Below are positions 10,200 to 20,500 of a stretch of 64,000 bases of DNA, in pieces. Positions within the stretch are counted from its first letter, which is position 1, and every line of letters starts with the position of its first letter. The position numbers and the translations under genes are program-made. The stretch is from Rosettibacter sp037481715. GTDB taxonomy: Bacteria; Bacteroidota; Ignavibacteria; Ignavibacteriales; Melioribacteraceae. The stretch spans positions 135,759 to 199,758 of the forward strand of contig JBBFLD010000007.1 in assembly GCA_037481715.1 (NCBI GenBank). Direction: 5' to 3'. The notes below the pieces were generated by a model that searched no databases, was not told the origin of the DNA, and saw nothing but the letters and a program-made list of their open reading frames with translations.

Positions 10200-10476
10200 A
10201 CTTCCCTGCATTTTTGTTTAAGTGAATATTAGTGAAACTTTGACTCAAAAGCATTTTAAATCGAAGTAAAACTTTGAGTGATATCAAATTCAATTTCGAA
10301 AAGGTTTGTATTCAAAAAATATTCTCCATTCAAAAGCAGGCTCATTTAATTACAAAAAAAATACCATCAAAAAATTTTGATTATATGCTAATTTTGAATT
10401 TTTCTAAAACTTTGGATAAACGTTTACTTATTAATATGATAAGTTGCAATTATTATTTTAATAATCAGAAGAATTC
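10200..10476. other. Intergenic region between GH26 and GH31 genes
   Basis: These 277 bp are very AT-rich with no supported gene. A plus-strand ORF here lacks any recognisable feature. The region is a reasonable place for a promoter serving the GH31-GH13-foldase-receptor operon, but I cannot point to convincing promoter boxes. Confidence 0.5.
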
Positions 10477-11772
10477 TTACTTAATAAAAATCATCTTCTT
10501 TGAATCAAAAAAGCTGCCTGCTTTGAGAGTGTAAATAAAAATTCCTGAGGAAGGAAATTTATCATTCAATGATTCAATTGAAAATTCTGCTTGGTATGTT
10601 CCAGCATCTTTATATTCATTAACTAATGTTGATATTTCTCTTCCTAAGATATCGTAAACTTTTAATACAGTAAAATTTTTCTCGGGTAAATGATAACGAA
10701 TTTTTGTGCTGGGATTAAATGGATTGGGATAATTTTGCTCGAGCAAAAATTTTCTTTCAAATGTTTTTTCTTTAACATCTGTGCTTACAATTCTTGGAAG
10801 ATAATATGAATCTGCAATAGCGTCCTGATAAGCTTTTAATGACAAATCTGAAGAATTAATTCTCCAATCTGTATCCACAGTTCCTTCATATTTTCTGATA
10901 TGAAACCATGTTACAGCTTTAATTTTTGGAAAAGAATATTTCAAATAAATTGAATAAGCTTTTCGAATCCACTCGGATTTACTTCCTCCAATTTCAACCG
11001 AAGCAAATTCTGCAATCATCATCGGCTTATTATAACTTACAAACTTTTGATACAGAGATGAATAGATATCAAAAAATTCAATCCAGCCAGACCAACTTTG
11101 AGTTCTTCCAAAATTGTATCCATCAAAACCAATCCAATCGACATATTCATCGCCGGGATAATAATTTTCTGGAACATTCCAGCTCTCATTTGGAGAACTT
11201 CCATTGTTTGGACACCAAATCCATACAACATTATTTACACCTTCTTCTTTGAATAAATCATGAACTCTTCGATAAGCAGAAATAAATCTTTCAGGACCAT
11301 CAGGTTTGGTTGGGTCGCCAAAACCATTTTTTGTTCCACCACCATTCTTTGCACCACCGTATGTATACCAATCACCATTGAATTCATGACCAAGACGAAT
11401 GAAAAGTGGTTTGCCCCAATTTTTTACCTGTCTTGCATATCCTCGAATGTAATTATCATAATTGCCGTTGATTATACCATCAAGTGGATAGGGCGAACCA
11501 CTAACTTGCGGCATCCAAGTTATATGAGGTATCGAACCATTTGAAACAATTTCATTGCATTTTGATTCAGGAAAATCTGGAATTTTACTGCTGGGCCATC
11601 CTGTAAAAAACATTTCAATTGCAATTTCTTTTTTTGCAAGTTCTACAAATTCTTTATGTGTATCATTTCCAGTAAATGCTGAATGATAACATCCATATTC
11701 TGGGACAGGAATAATCTGTGCAAACAGTAAATTGAAATTCATAATTAAAAGTGCAATAAAAATTTTTTTCAT
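10477..11772 (-). CDS. Secreted GH26-like mannanase/glucanase with type IX sorting domain
   Basis: The protein has 431 residues with signal peptide MKKIFIALLIMNFNLLFAQ. The body resembles GH26 clan-A enzymes: PLFIRLGHEFNGDWY places the acid/base at Glu130, and MMIAEFASVE places the nucleophile at Glu255. VWIWCPNN and DWIGFDGYNF are also typical. Residues from about 345 form a type IX secretion C-terminal sorting domain (NYPNPFNPSTKIRY, VYDILGREISTLV, SGIFIYTLKAG, KKMIFIK). GH26 members cut beta-1,4-mannan or mixed-linkage glucan, and the substrate here is not decided by sequence. The protein is expected at the cell surface or outside. It follows the GH2 gene by 33 bp. Confidence 0.88.
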   Translation of the reverse strand: MKKIFIALLIMNFNLLFAQIIPVPEYGCYHSAFTGNDTHKEFVELAKKEIAIEMFFTGWPSSKIPDFPESKCNEIVSNGSIPHITWMPQVSGSPYPLDGIINGNYDNYIRGYARQVKNWGKPLFIRLGHEFNGDWYTYGGAKNGGGTKNGFGDPTKPDGPERFISAYRRVHDLFKEEGVNNVVWIWCPNNGSSPNESWNVPENYYPGDEYVDWIGFDGYNFGRTQSWSGWIEFFDIYSSLYQKFVSYNKPMMIAEFASVEIGGSKSEWIRKAYSIYLKYSFPKIKAVTWFHIRKYEGTVDTDWRINSSDLSLKAYQDAIADSYYLPRIVSTDVKEKTFERKFLLEQNYPNPFNPSTKIRYHLPEKNFTVLKVYDILGREISTLVNEYKDAGTYQAEFSIESLNDKFPSSGIFIYTLKAGSFFDSKKMIFIK

Positions 11773-11805
11773 CTCTGTTCCCTGTTTTTATGTTATCATT
11801 TGACA

Positions 11806-14136
11806 CTATTTTATTAAAATCATCTTTTTTGTTTGAACAAAATTTTTAGCAATAATTTTATAGAAATAAATTCCACTGGAAAGTTCTGATGCATCGAATT
11901 TAATTTCATATTTTCCCGGCTGCTTAATTTCATTTTCTAATATTTTTATTTCTCTTCCTAAAACATCATAAATTTTTATTACTACTCGAGAAACTTCAGG
12001 TAATTTGTAACTGATTATAGTAGATGGATTGAAAGGGTTGGGAAAATTTTGATATAGCCGAAATTCATTTGGAATTTGCAATTCATCTTTTTCTTTTATA
12101 TCTGTGATGATTCCATCTAAATTATAAAATGGTGCATAAAGTGCTTTCAAAGAATTTGCAACTGGTTTAGCATTTTTTCTATCCATGGAATACAAACCCA
12201 TAGTTTGCCAGCCTGCGGTTTTATTCTGATACCAATCAAAAACTGTCCACCAAGTTGTTGCAGCAAGACAACCATTGGATTCATTCAATTTTCCAGATTC
12301 ATCGTAAGGCAGAAAAAATCGAAAAGCTTTAAAAGTTTCATCAAGAACTTTTAATTGGGTCTGCTCTTCAGCTCCATCTTCTCTTGACCAATAACCAAAT
12401 TCAGTATCAATAATTGGTTTTTTTGGATAATAATTTTTTGCATCAAGTAAAAATTTTACAGTGCCGCTGTAATAATCAAAAGGTTTGCCATAAAAAATTC
12501 CGAAATACATTGTCCAGCCTGCAATATCAAGAGGGAAATGAGTTAAATCGTTATAACCGGGATTATTTGCTGCAGATGATTGAGTTAATAATCTTCCATC
12601 ATAATAATTATTTTTCAAATCATCTTTAATTCTGTTGTTAAAAATCAATCTGTTAGTTGTTTCTTTGCATTCATTTGATGTACTCCACATAATGATTGAT
12701 GGCCTGTTAAAATCTCGAAATACCATTTCTCTGAACATTTGTTCATGGATATGCCGTTGATTATTTTGAATCTGCCACTCTTCTGCATTATCGAACCACC
12801 AGACAGGAATTTCTTCCATTATAGATATGCCAAGTCTATCTGCAATTAAATATGTATAAAGATGATTTGGATAATGTGCTGTTCTTAATAACTTGGCATT
12901 TAGTGATTTTATTAATTTCAAATCAGAATAAATAATATCAAGAGGAAGACTTCTTCCATAAACGGGATGGTCTTCATGTCGTGCAACCCCAGGAAGAAAT
13001 ACTATGTGATTATTGAATATTAATTTATTCTCTTTTGTTTCTACTTTTCGTATTCCAAATTGAGTATAAAATTCATCAAGCACTTTTACGTTTTCTTTTA
13101 ATGAAACTTTCATGACATACAAATTTGGTTCTTTCATCGACCATAATCTTGGATTTAATATTTTTAGATTTGTCCGCCACACATTAATTGAATCAGCAGG
13201 GATTTCAATTGCTCTTTCTGAGTTTCCTTCTGCTTGAACTTTTTTGCCTGCAATATCAGAAGAAAATTCAGAAGTGATGTTATTATCATTTACATTGCCT
13301 TCATAAATTTCTATTTCTACTTTGCAATTGCTTGAAGGAGTTTTGTTTTTATTTTTAAGTACTATTGTTGTTTGAATATTCCCCTCTAAATCAAGAGGAA
13401 CAACATCTGCCCTAACTACAGAAATTGGATTAGAGAATTCTAAATAAACATCATGGATTATTCCTGTATAATTGAACCAATCACATTCAATAAATGGAAC
13501 AATATCTTTTCTTGTTCCCCACTTTGGATTATCAACTCTAACTGTTATTTGATTCTTTCCTCCGTAATTGATTTTATCGGTTACATCAAATGCAAATGGT
13601 GTATAACCTCCTTCATGATAGCCGATGTAATTATCATTAATCCAAACATCTGCAACGTAATTCACCGAATAAAAAATTAATTTCACAAATTTATTTTTGA
13701 GTGAATCATCAACATTAAAAGTTCTGCGATACCAAACACCATCGGCATATAACTCTGGTGGAGTTGTAGTTCCTGTTGTTGAATTTTCAACCGAAGGAAT
13801 TATTTTTGTTTCCCAAGATGAATCATCATAAGTTGATAAATGCCTGCCTGTAGCTTCAGAAATTAAATTGTTATATCCCGCGGCATCTCTCTTTGCAAGT
13901 GAAATATTGTCTGAAGCATTAAATCTTTTTTTCTTCCATTCACCTTTTAAGTCAATTATAACTCTTTTCTGCTTTTCAAAAGAAGGAAGAGGCATTCCAT
14001 TTTGATAAGGAATTTTAATTCCATTAAAATCTATCAATTTTAATGTGGATTCGAGAGTGGCAGTTTGTGAATGTAAATTTATAAACGGAAATATCAAGAA
14101 AAGATAAACAATAAACAGCTGCAGATTTTTATTCAT
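11806..14136 (-). CDS. Secreted GH2-family glycosidase with type IX sorting domain
   Basis: The protein has 776 residues with a signal peptide (MNKNLQLFIVYLFLIFPFIN). The order is a jelly-roll sugar-binding domain (about 60-235, VWYRRTF, ADVWINDNYIGYHEGGY), an immunoglobulin-like domain (about 236-365), and a barrel with LLRTAHYP, acid/base Glu489 in WSTSNE and nucleophile Glu579 in IIDTEFG. This is the GH2 architecture (beta-galactosidase, beta-glucuronidase or beta-mannosidase). Residues from about 690 are a type IX sorting domain (NFPNPFNPSTIISY, DVLGREIKIL, GIYFYKI). It is the first gene of the minus-strand glycan cluster. Beta-mannosidase activity would pair well with the downstream GH26, but that is inference. 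Confidence 0.9.
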   Translation of the reverse strand: MNKNLQLFIVYLFLIFPFINLHSQTATLESTLKLIDFNGIKIPYQNGMPLPSFEKQKRVIIDLKGEWKKKRFNASDNISLAKRDAAGYNNLISEATGRHLSTYDDSSWETKIIPSVENSTTGTTTPPELYADGVWYRRTFNVDDSLKNKFVKLIFYSVNYVADVWINDNYIGYHEGGYTPFAFDVTDKINYGGKNQITVRVDNPKWGTRKDIVPFIECDWFNYTGIIHDVYLEFSNPISVVRADVVPLDLEGNIQTTIVLKNKNKTPSSNCKVEIEIYEGNVNDNNITSEFSSDIAGKKVQAEGNSERAIEIPADSINVWRTNLKILNPRLWSMKEPNLYVMKVSLKENVKVLDEFYTQFGIRKVETKENKLIFNNHIVFLPGVARHEDHPVYGRSLPLDIIYSDLKLIKSLNAKLLRTAHYPNHLYTYLIADRLGISIMEEIPVWWFDNAEEWQIQNNQRHIHEQMFREMVFRDFNRPSIIMWSTSNECKETTNRLIFNNRIKDDLKNNYYDGRLLTQSSAANNPGYNDLTHFPLDIAGWTMYFGIFYGKPFDYYSGTVKFLLDAKNYYPKKPIIDTEFGYWSREDGAEEQTQLKVLDETFKAFRFFLPYDESGKLNESNGCLAATTWWTVFDWYQNKTAGWQTMGLYSMDRKNAKPVANSLKALYAPFYNLDGIITDIKEKDELQIPNEFRLYQNFPNPFNPSTIISYKLPEVSRVVIKIYDVLGREIKILENEIKQPGKYEIKFDASELSSGIYFYKIIAKNFVQTKKMILIK

Positions 14137-14545
14137 AAATAGTTCTCTTTTTTTTAAGAAAAATTTAACAAAAAGAATACCTGAGTTATGAGTTTAGAAA
14201 TTCATATTTTTCAAATGAGTAATGAAGAAAAAGGATTGCCGCTTATTAAAGTGATAATTAACAGTTATTAAATTAATAACTTACTGCGGCAATAAGATTG
14301 GTTAATAGAATACAGATTAAGCAGATTAGCTTAGTTTTAATCAATGATGATTGATGAATAAAAGAATCTAAATTTCAGACAATAAAAATCTGAATAACTG
14401 TGTTCATCTGTGTGTAAAAAAGATTGAAACTTCTAAAATTGCAAAAAGAACAAAGAAACTTTAATGGTAATGCAACTTATATCTTACATCATAAACGGAA
14501 CAAGCGAATTGATCCTCGATGTTAATGCATAAACTACAACCTTTA
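14137..14545. other. Gene-free region upstream of the glycan cluster
   Basis: This stretch of 409 bp contains no supported gene. It includes an 8-bp inverted repeat (ATTGCCGC at 14235-14242 and GCGGCAAT at 14286-14293) around an AT-rich loop with a further small dyad. The rest is AT-rich with no clear motif. The cluster promoter probably lies near 14150-14230, but no convincing boxes are visible. Confidence 0.6.
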
Positions 14546-14578
14546 GGTGTGTAAAAAGTCTTGTGTAAATGGTGAATG

Positions 14579-14652
14579 ACGAGCTTGAGTCTAAGCGGAA
14601 TTAAGTCCCGCTTACAGCGGGATAAACTCCGCGGAACGAAGCTTAGGCTCGT
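14579..14652. repeat. Nested palindromic repeat inside the IS remnant
   Basis: ACGAGC near 14579 pairs with GCTCGT at 14647-14652. CTAAGC/GCTTAG and GCGGA/TCCGC pair further in, and TCCCGC ttaca GCGGGA forms the tip. The segment lies where the transposase N-terminus would be expected, so it may be a later palindromic insertion or a by-product of deletion. Confidence 0.6.
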
Positions 14653-14678
14653 GGAATTAACTTGATAAAAAGTATGAT

Positions 14679-15518
14679 ACTCGAGATATATTAATGAACT
14701 TTATGGTATAGATATCAGTCAAACTTTGGTATCAAATATTACAAACAAAATAGTATACCTATCTGAGGACTGGCAGAATTGAGAAAGTCTACTTGATAAT
14801 ATTTTTTGACGCAATACATTACAAAATAAGTGATGAATCAAGAAAAGTCACTTCTAAAGCGGCTTATACTTATTTAGCAGTTAATATGGAAACTCAAGGA
14901 CTAACTTGGAATCTGGGTATCGGAGGCAGAAGGAGCGAACTTCTGGCTCAATATTCTAACTGAGTTAAAGAATCGAAGTCTGGAAGATATTTTTATTGCT
15001 TGTATTGACGGACGGAAGGGTTTTCCAGAGTCAATAAATACCGTTTTCCCAAAAACAGAAATCCAGCTTTGTATTATCCATCAAATCAGAAATACATTAA
15101 AGTATGTTGCTTCGAAAGATCAGAAACAATTTGTCAAAGAACTTAAAGAAGTCTATAAAGCTCCAACTGAAGAAGCGGCATTGATGAATCTCGAGCAATT
15201 GGAGTTAAATTGGGGAAAGAAATATTCCCTTGCTGTTAAATCTTGGAGAATCAACTGGAATAATCTTGCAAACTTACTTCAAATATCCTGAAGAAATAAG
15301 AACGGTTACTTATACTACCAATGTAGTGGAAGCTTTACATCGTCAGTTCAGAAAGGTTACAAAATCAAGCTATATTTTTCCCAAATGATGAAGCCCTTAA
15401 AAAAATGTTATACTTAACTTTCAGAGATTTATCTAAAAAATGGACTATGCCAATACGCAATTGGGCAGTAATTCTCTCAACTTTTTCAATCTATTTTAAG
15501 GACAGATTTTATGATTAA
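14679..15518 (+). pseudogene. IS256-family (mutator-type) transposase remnant
   Basis: Translated fragments match the mutator transposase layout: ELYGIDISQTLVSNITNK, then FFDAIHYKISDESRKVTSKA, then after a frameshift GIWVSEAEGANFWLNILTEL and IDGRKGFPESINTVFP, IQLCIIHQIRNTLKYVASKD. After another shift YFKYPEEIRTVTYTTNVVEA and RQFRKVTKS follow, and after a third FPNDEALKKMLYLTFRDLSK to the stop at 15516-15518. FFDAIHY and the CIDGRKGFP segment hold two acidic DDE-type residues. At least three frameshifts and an in-frame stop (14780 region) make it non-functional. It marks an old insertion between the glycan cluster and the metal block. Confidence 0.9.
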
Positions 15519-15723
15519 TACTTAACATAAAAATTCTATTTACACAAATTATTTTACAGACTCTAACAAAAACTTAAGTTCTTTTTCCTATTTTATTAAT
15601 TTTTAGTGTTGGCCGTTTTAATTTGTCATTGCAAGTTAAATCTTTGCTTTTCAGAATGTGCGGCGACACTTTTTTATTTTAATATCAATTGAGTTTTATA
15701 TTAATGAATCATTTTATGAATAC

Positions 15724-15876
15724 TTAAATAAAATTTTTTGCCTTAGGATATTTTTCTTGTTTTTTAACATAACGATGACTTTTATTACCACTTACTTTAC
15801 TGCCGCAACTCGGGCAATAAATAGCAGCTTCAATAAGTTTATGACCACAGTTTGGGCAGTATATTATTTTAGCCAT
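15724..15876 (-). CDS. Small zinc-ribbon protein (50 aa)
   Basis: A complete 50-codon frame starts at ATG 15876, with AAGGTG four bases upstream, a strong ribosome site. The protein contains IYCPNCGHKL and IYCPSCGSKV, two CxxC knuckles (Cys7, Cys10, Cys21, Cys24) forming one zinc ribbon, followed by a basic tail. The ribosome site overlaps the stop of the CcmH-like fragment at 15885, so the two were probably co-transcribed. The role is unknown. It resembles the zinc-ribbon head of the neighbouring 244-residue protein. Confidence 0.75.
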   Translation of the reverse strand: MAKIIYCPNCGHKLIEAAIYCPSCGSKVSGNKSHRYVKKQEKYPKAKNFI

Positions 15877-15884
15877 AATTCACC

Positions 15885-16106
15885 TTATATTTTTTTCCCG
15901 ACATATTTGCTATTAACTAATTCAATTATTTGGTTTACAGTGTATCTGTTTTCAGAAATCTTTTCATCAATAAATCTTTTTACTTCTTTAGCACCATTAG
16001 GATGGGAACAATTTTAATTCATCAATAATGCATTTACCGCAAGGACAATTAAACTGCAAATAAATTGCATCTTTATCGGAAACGGCTGTCCAGACTAATA
16101 TTATTG
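15885..16106 (-). pseudogene. Frameshifted CcmH-like fragment
   Basis: Reading the minus strand gives FNCPCGKCIIDEL followed, after a one-base shift in an A run near 16010-16017, by NCSHPNGAKEVKRFIDEKIS and then NRYTVNQIIELVNSKYVGKK to a stop at 15885. This parallels the CcmH-like C-terminal part of the adjacent 244-residue protein (SKFACSCGTCG ... CTCPRA). No good start codon is visible and the N-terminus is absent. It looks like a truncated, frameshifted paralogue. A homopolymer sequencing error would restore the frame, though not the start. Confidence 0.6.
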
Positions 16107-16107
16107 T

Positions 16108-16842
16108 TTAGTACAACATTTCAGGTTTAATTAGTCGTTTGGGTTCAAATATTTTTGATTTGTCAATACCTTTTACCTCCGAAGCATACTGAGATTTTAA
16201 GAAACCATATTTGTTTGCAACAGCAAGTAGTATATCTTCTCGTTTTTGATTAGTTACAACATAATCTCTAATAAACTGTCTTTCTTCAATGGCTCTCGGG
16301 CAGGTACATTTTTCCAATGATTCTTCGCCGCAAGTACCACAGGAACAAGCAAACTTAGAAGCGATTTCATAAACCTGTGTTTCTACTGCAGGATTAGAGC
16401 TTTTTACCTCGAATACTTTTTGTTCATATAAATTTTTCTTATCTAATTGTGAGTCGATTATAACATAGACAAGATAAGAGATTATAAAAATAACTATCGA
16501 AACAAGTAATGGCTTAAAATTCAACTTCTTTTCCAGCAAATGTTTTTGACTTGTCAACCTATGTTGATTATTGATAACATTATAATGCTTAATTTTCTTT
16601 TTGTTATGTGGCTTACTGTATCTTAATTGTTGATTAGCAGAACTTTCTTCCAAATTTTTGCTACTCGGAGATTTCAAGTTTTCACCACAAGAAGTACAAT
16701 AATTATTTGTGAGCTCATTAACTGCTCCACAAAATTCACAAATAATTTCTTCCGAGTGTTCATTTTTATCTAAACGATTGCCGCAGTTTATGCAAAAGTT
16801 ATTTTCGATATTATTATCAAAATCACACTTATTACATTTCAT
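16108..16842 (-). CDS. Zinc-ribbon membrane protein with CcmH-like C-terminal domain
   Basis: The protein has 244 residues. Two zinc ribbons open it (Cys3, 6, 17, 20 and Cys35, 38, 49, 52), then a Ser/Lys/Asn-rich linker and one membrane segment at about 111-131 (PLLVSIVIFIISYLVYVII). The C-terminal part has VYEIASKFACSCGTCG and CTCPRAIEERQFIRDYV, then ILLAVANKYG. This resembles the CcmH/CycL thiol domain that reduces apocytochrome c in cytochrome maturation, but with extra cysteines (Cys166, 168, 171, 179, 181). Fusion of cytosolic ribbons to such a domain is unusual. It could be a redox or metal sensor or an assembly factor; both are inference. It ends 2 bp before a broken paralogue. Confidence 0.7.
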   Translation of the reverse strand: MKCNKCDFDNNIENNFCINCGNRLDKNEHSEEIICEFCGAVNELTNNYCTSCGENLKSPSSKNLEESSANQQLRYSKPHNKKKIKHYNVINNQHRLTSQKHLLEKKLNFKPLLVSIVIFIISYLVYVIIDSQLDKKNLYEQKVFEVKSSNPAVETQVYEIASKFACSCGTCGEESLEKCTCPRAIEERQFIRDYVVTNQKREDILLAVANKYGFLKSQYASEVKGIDKSKIFEPKRLIKPEMLY

Positions 16843-16914
16843 AATCAGCCTTACATATTAACGAATGCTGCCAACATAAAGCTGACAGCATTCATCTATA
16901 TAAAGTAGAGCAGA

Positions 16915-17328
16915 TTATTTCTGCTCTACGCCATTTTTAACCTTAAAATTATGTTTGAGTAAATTTTCTTTTGCTTGCTGAAGAGTTACCTCTTTTAGAT
17001 TCATTCCGCATAACGGGCATTCACCAGGTTTATCGGAAATTACATTAAAATCCATTTGGTCTTGATAAACTTTTCCATCTTTATTTTTATCAATTGCATT
17101 CAAATCAATTTCACCTTCTCTGATTAAAGGGGATTTCTTTTTGTTTTTATCCATCATTTTTGAATGCATAGCAGAGTCTTTCATCATTTCGTGCATTTTT
17201 GAATGATCATGTTTCATCATTTTATGCTCTGTGTTAGTAGAATCTTTTTTTTCTTGTGCTGCAGCTACAGAAAAAAGAACTAAAAACATAATTGCTGCAA
17301 TACCGCTCAGTGCTTTTAAAGTTTTCAT
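16915..17328 (-). CDS. Small exported His/Met-rich protein with CPxCGM metal-binding domain
   Basis: I chose the ATG at 17328 because AGGAG lies 7 bases upstream; an in-frame ATG at 17358 has no such site. The 137-residue product has a signal peptide (MKTLKALSGIAAIMFLVLFS), a Met/His-rich stretch (MMKHDHSKMHEMM) able to bind copper or silver, and a C-terminal domain DLNAIDKNKDGKVYQDQMDF followed by CPLCGM. That last domain is closely similar to the C-terminus of the efflux fusion protein at 20815-22527. As the last gene of the efflux cluster it is plausibly a periplasmic metal chaperone that hands ions to the pump (inference). Confidence 0.78.
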   Translation of the reverse strand: MKTLKALSGIAAIMFLVLFSVAAAQEKKDSTNTEHKMMKHDHSKMHEMMKDSAMHSKMMDKNKKKSPLIREGEIDLNAIDKNKDGKVYQDQMDFNVISDKPGECPLCGMNLKEVTLQQAKENLLKHNFKVKNGVEQK

Positions 17329-17503
17329 TTTAACGCTCCTTTGTTTTTTGACTTTCATTTGTTAATAGCAATTTGTTATTTATTAATATTTCACTTGCCA
17401 GATTTATTAGGTCAATAACCATTGCAGAATTTTCCTTCTTTATTACTTCTTTACTTTTTTATCATTTATAATTTTTTCTTAAGCTGTCATATAAATTCCT
17501 TTT

Positions 17504-20500
17504 TTAAGATTCTAATTCTATTCCTTTCCTCTTTGCTTCTTTTTTCATTTCCCAAGAACGCCAGAGATAATAAATTACAGGATAAACGGCTAATTCCATC
17601 AATACCGAAGTAACAACACCGCCAAGCATAGGAGCAGCAATTCGTTTCATTACATCTGCACCAGTTCCGTGACTCCACATAATTGGAATTAAACCAGCAA
17701 TAATTACAGAAGCAGTCATAATTTTGGGACGTACACGTTTAACAGCACCATGATGAATAGCTTCTTTAAGTCCTTTCAATCCAGTAAGTAAACCTTTTTC
17801 TTTCCATTCTTTTAATGCAATATCAAGGTAAAGTAACATAACTACACCAGTCTCTGCATCTAAGCCGGCAAGTGCAATTATTCCAACCCAAACTGCAATA
17901 CTTAAATTATAACCGAGTAAATAAAGCAGCCAAAAAGTACCAACTAAAGAGAATGGAACAGCAAGAAAAACAATTGCAACTTTTGTAAGCGATCGAGTAT
18001 TGAGATAAATGATTACAAAGATTATGAATAAAGTCATCGGAATTACTAACATCAATCGTTCTTGAGCACGCAGCATATATTCATATTCACCGCTCCATGT
18101 GATATTATAACCAGCAGGCAGTTTAATTTTTTCAGCTACTATTTTTTGAGCATTTTTAACATAAGTCCCCACATCAATATCTTTTATATCAACATAAACC
18201 CATGCATTAGGGCGTGTATCCTCACTTCTTACAACCATAGGACCTTTGCGTGGTGTAAAAGTAGCAAGTTGACCTATTGGAATTTGTTCTCCAATTGGAG
18301 TTGGAATCAGGACTCTTTTTAATGCATCAATATTATCTCTTAGTTCTCTGCTGTAGCGAAGGTTAACAGTATATCTTTCTAATCCTTCTACTGTATTTGT
18401 AATAGCCATACCACCCATAGCAGTATGAATAACTTTTTGAACATCATCTATCGTTAAACCATATCGTGCGGCTTCTTTTCTATTAATTTCAATATCAAGA
18501 TAATTACCACCAACAGCTCTTTCTGCAAAGGCACTTAGAGTCCCGGGAACTGTTCGCATTACAGCTTCCACCCTTCTGCCAATTTCTTGCAGTGTATCCA
18601 AATCGGGTCCAGATATTTTAATTCCGACTGGTGTTTTAATTCCAGTGGCGAGCATATCAACTCTTGTTTTAATAGGCATTGTCCATGCATTTGTTACACC
18701 CGGGAATTGAATAGCTCTATCCATTTCATCAATAAGTTTTTTGGGGGTCATTCCAGGGCGCCATTCACTTTCGGGTTTTAACATTATAGTAGTTTCAATC
18801 ATATCAAGACCAGCTGGGTCTGTTGCAGTTTCTGCACGACCAATTTTTCCAAATACATTTTTAACTTCAGGGAATTGTTTAATGATTTTATCTGTTTGCT
18901 GCAATAATTCTCTTGCTTTTGTAATTGACATACCGGGCATTGTTGTGGGCATATAAAGTAAATCACCTTCATAAAGAGGGGGCATAAATTCAGAACCAAT
19001 TTTTTTGAAAGGAATTATTGTTAAGCCGAGAATAATTAATACAGCAACAATAACAGCTTTATTATATTTTATTACAAAATCAACAACAGGATGATATATT
19101 TTAATAAGGAATCTGTTAATAGGATTTTTTTCTTCCGGCATTATTTTCCCACGAATCCAATAACCCATTAAAATAGGAACAATTGTTATAGAAAGAATTG
19201 CAGCGGCAGCCATTGAATATGTTTTAGTGAATGCCAAAGGTCTGAACAATCTGCCTTCCTGGGCTTCGAGTGTAAATACTGGAATAAAAGATACAGTTAT
19301 TACCAGCAATGAATAGAATAGCGAGGGTCCCACTTCTTTCGATGCATCAATAATTATTTGCCAGCGATTTCTTCGTTCTTCTGGAGGTTTTAGTACTTCG
19401 TGTTCAATATGTTTATGTGCATTTTCAATCATTATAATTGCAGCATCTACCATTGCACCAATTGCAATTGCAATTCCACCTAATGACATTATGTTTGCAT
19501 TAATTCCCTGCCATCGCATTATTATAAATGACATTAATATGGCTGTGGGCAATGTAAAGATTGCTATAAATGCACTTCTTGCATGCATTAAAAATATTAT
19601 ACAAACCAGAGCTACAATTAATATTTCTTCGATAAGTTTTTCTTTTAATGTATCAATAGCTCGTTCAATTAATCCCGATCTATCATAAACTGGTTCAATT
19701 TTTACATCTGATGGAAGACCTGCTTTTAATTCTTCGATTTTCTTTTTTACTCCTTCAATAACCTTAAGAGCATTTTGTCCATACCTCATTACAACAATAC
19801 CACCAACTACTTCTCCTTCGCCGTTAGATTCTGCTAAACCTCTTCTCATTAATGGACCAAGTGTAACATCAGCAACATCTTTTAAGTATACAGGTGTATT
19901 GGTTCTTTTATCTACCATCAATGGAATATTTTCTATATCCTCAATTGATTTAATGTAGCCAAGTCCTCTCACCATAAATTCCATTTCACCCATTTCAATT
20001 ACTTCGCCACCGACGTCATTATTCGATTTTTTAATTGCCATTTCAATCATATCAATTGGAATATTATAGGCTAACAATTTTGCGGGGTCAACTGTAACTT
20101 GATATTGTTTTACATATCCGCCAATACTTGCTACTTCAGCTACGCCTTCAACAGAAGAAAGTGCATATTTTAGATACCAATCTTGAATCGATCGAAGTTC
20201 TTGAAGTGACCTTTTATCTGATGTAAGCTGATATTCATAAACCCAGCCGACACCTGTTGCATCTGGACCTAAAGTAGGAACTACATTGGGAGGAAGTCTT
20301 TTTTGTGCATAGTTAAGATATTCTAATACTCTGCTTCTTGCCCAATAAATATCAGTTCCATCTTCAAAAATTATATAGACAAGTGAGAAACCAAAAAATG
20401 AATAACCACGTACTACTTTAGAACCCGGGACGGAGACCATTGCTGTTGTTAATGGATAGGTAACCTGGTCTTCTACAATTCTTGGTGATTGTCCGGGGTA

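Larger units (their letters stand above)
14546..15563 (+). mobile_element. Degenerate IS256-family insertion sequence
   Basis: The ends are imperfect inverted repeats: GGTGTGTAAAA...TTGTGTAAAT at 14546-14570, and its complement ATTTACACAAATTATTTTAC plus AGACTC at 15538-15563. They enclose a broken mutator-type transposase. The span of about 1.0 kb is shorter than the usual 1.3 kb, and the N-terminal third of the transposase is missing. Confidence 0.85.

Noticed and set aside
10274..10534. Plus-strand ORF between GH26 and GH31
   Set aside because: No ribosome site or motif, and it runs into the antisense of the GH26 sorting domain.
15658..16017. Plus-strand 119-codon ORF
   Set aside because: Shadow of the small zinc-ribbon gene and CcmH-like fragment on the minus strand, whose Cys motifs and ribosome site are convincing.
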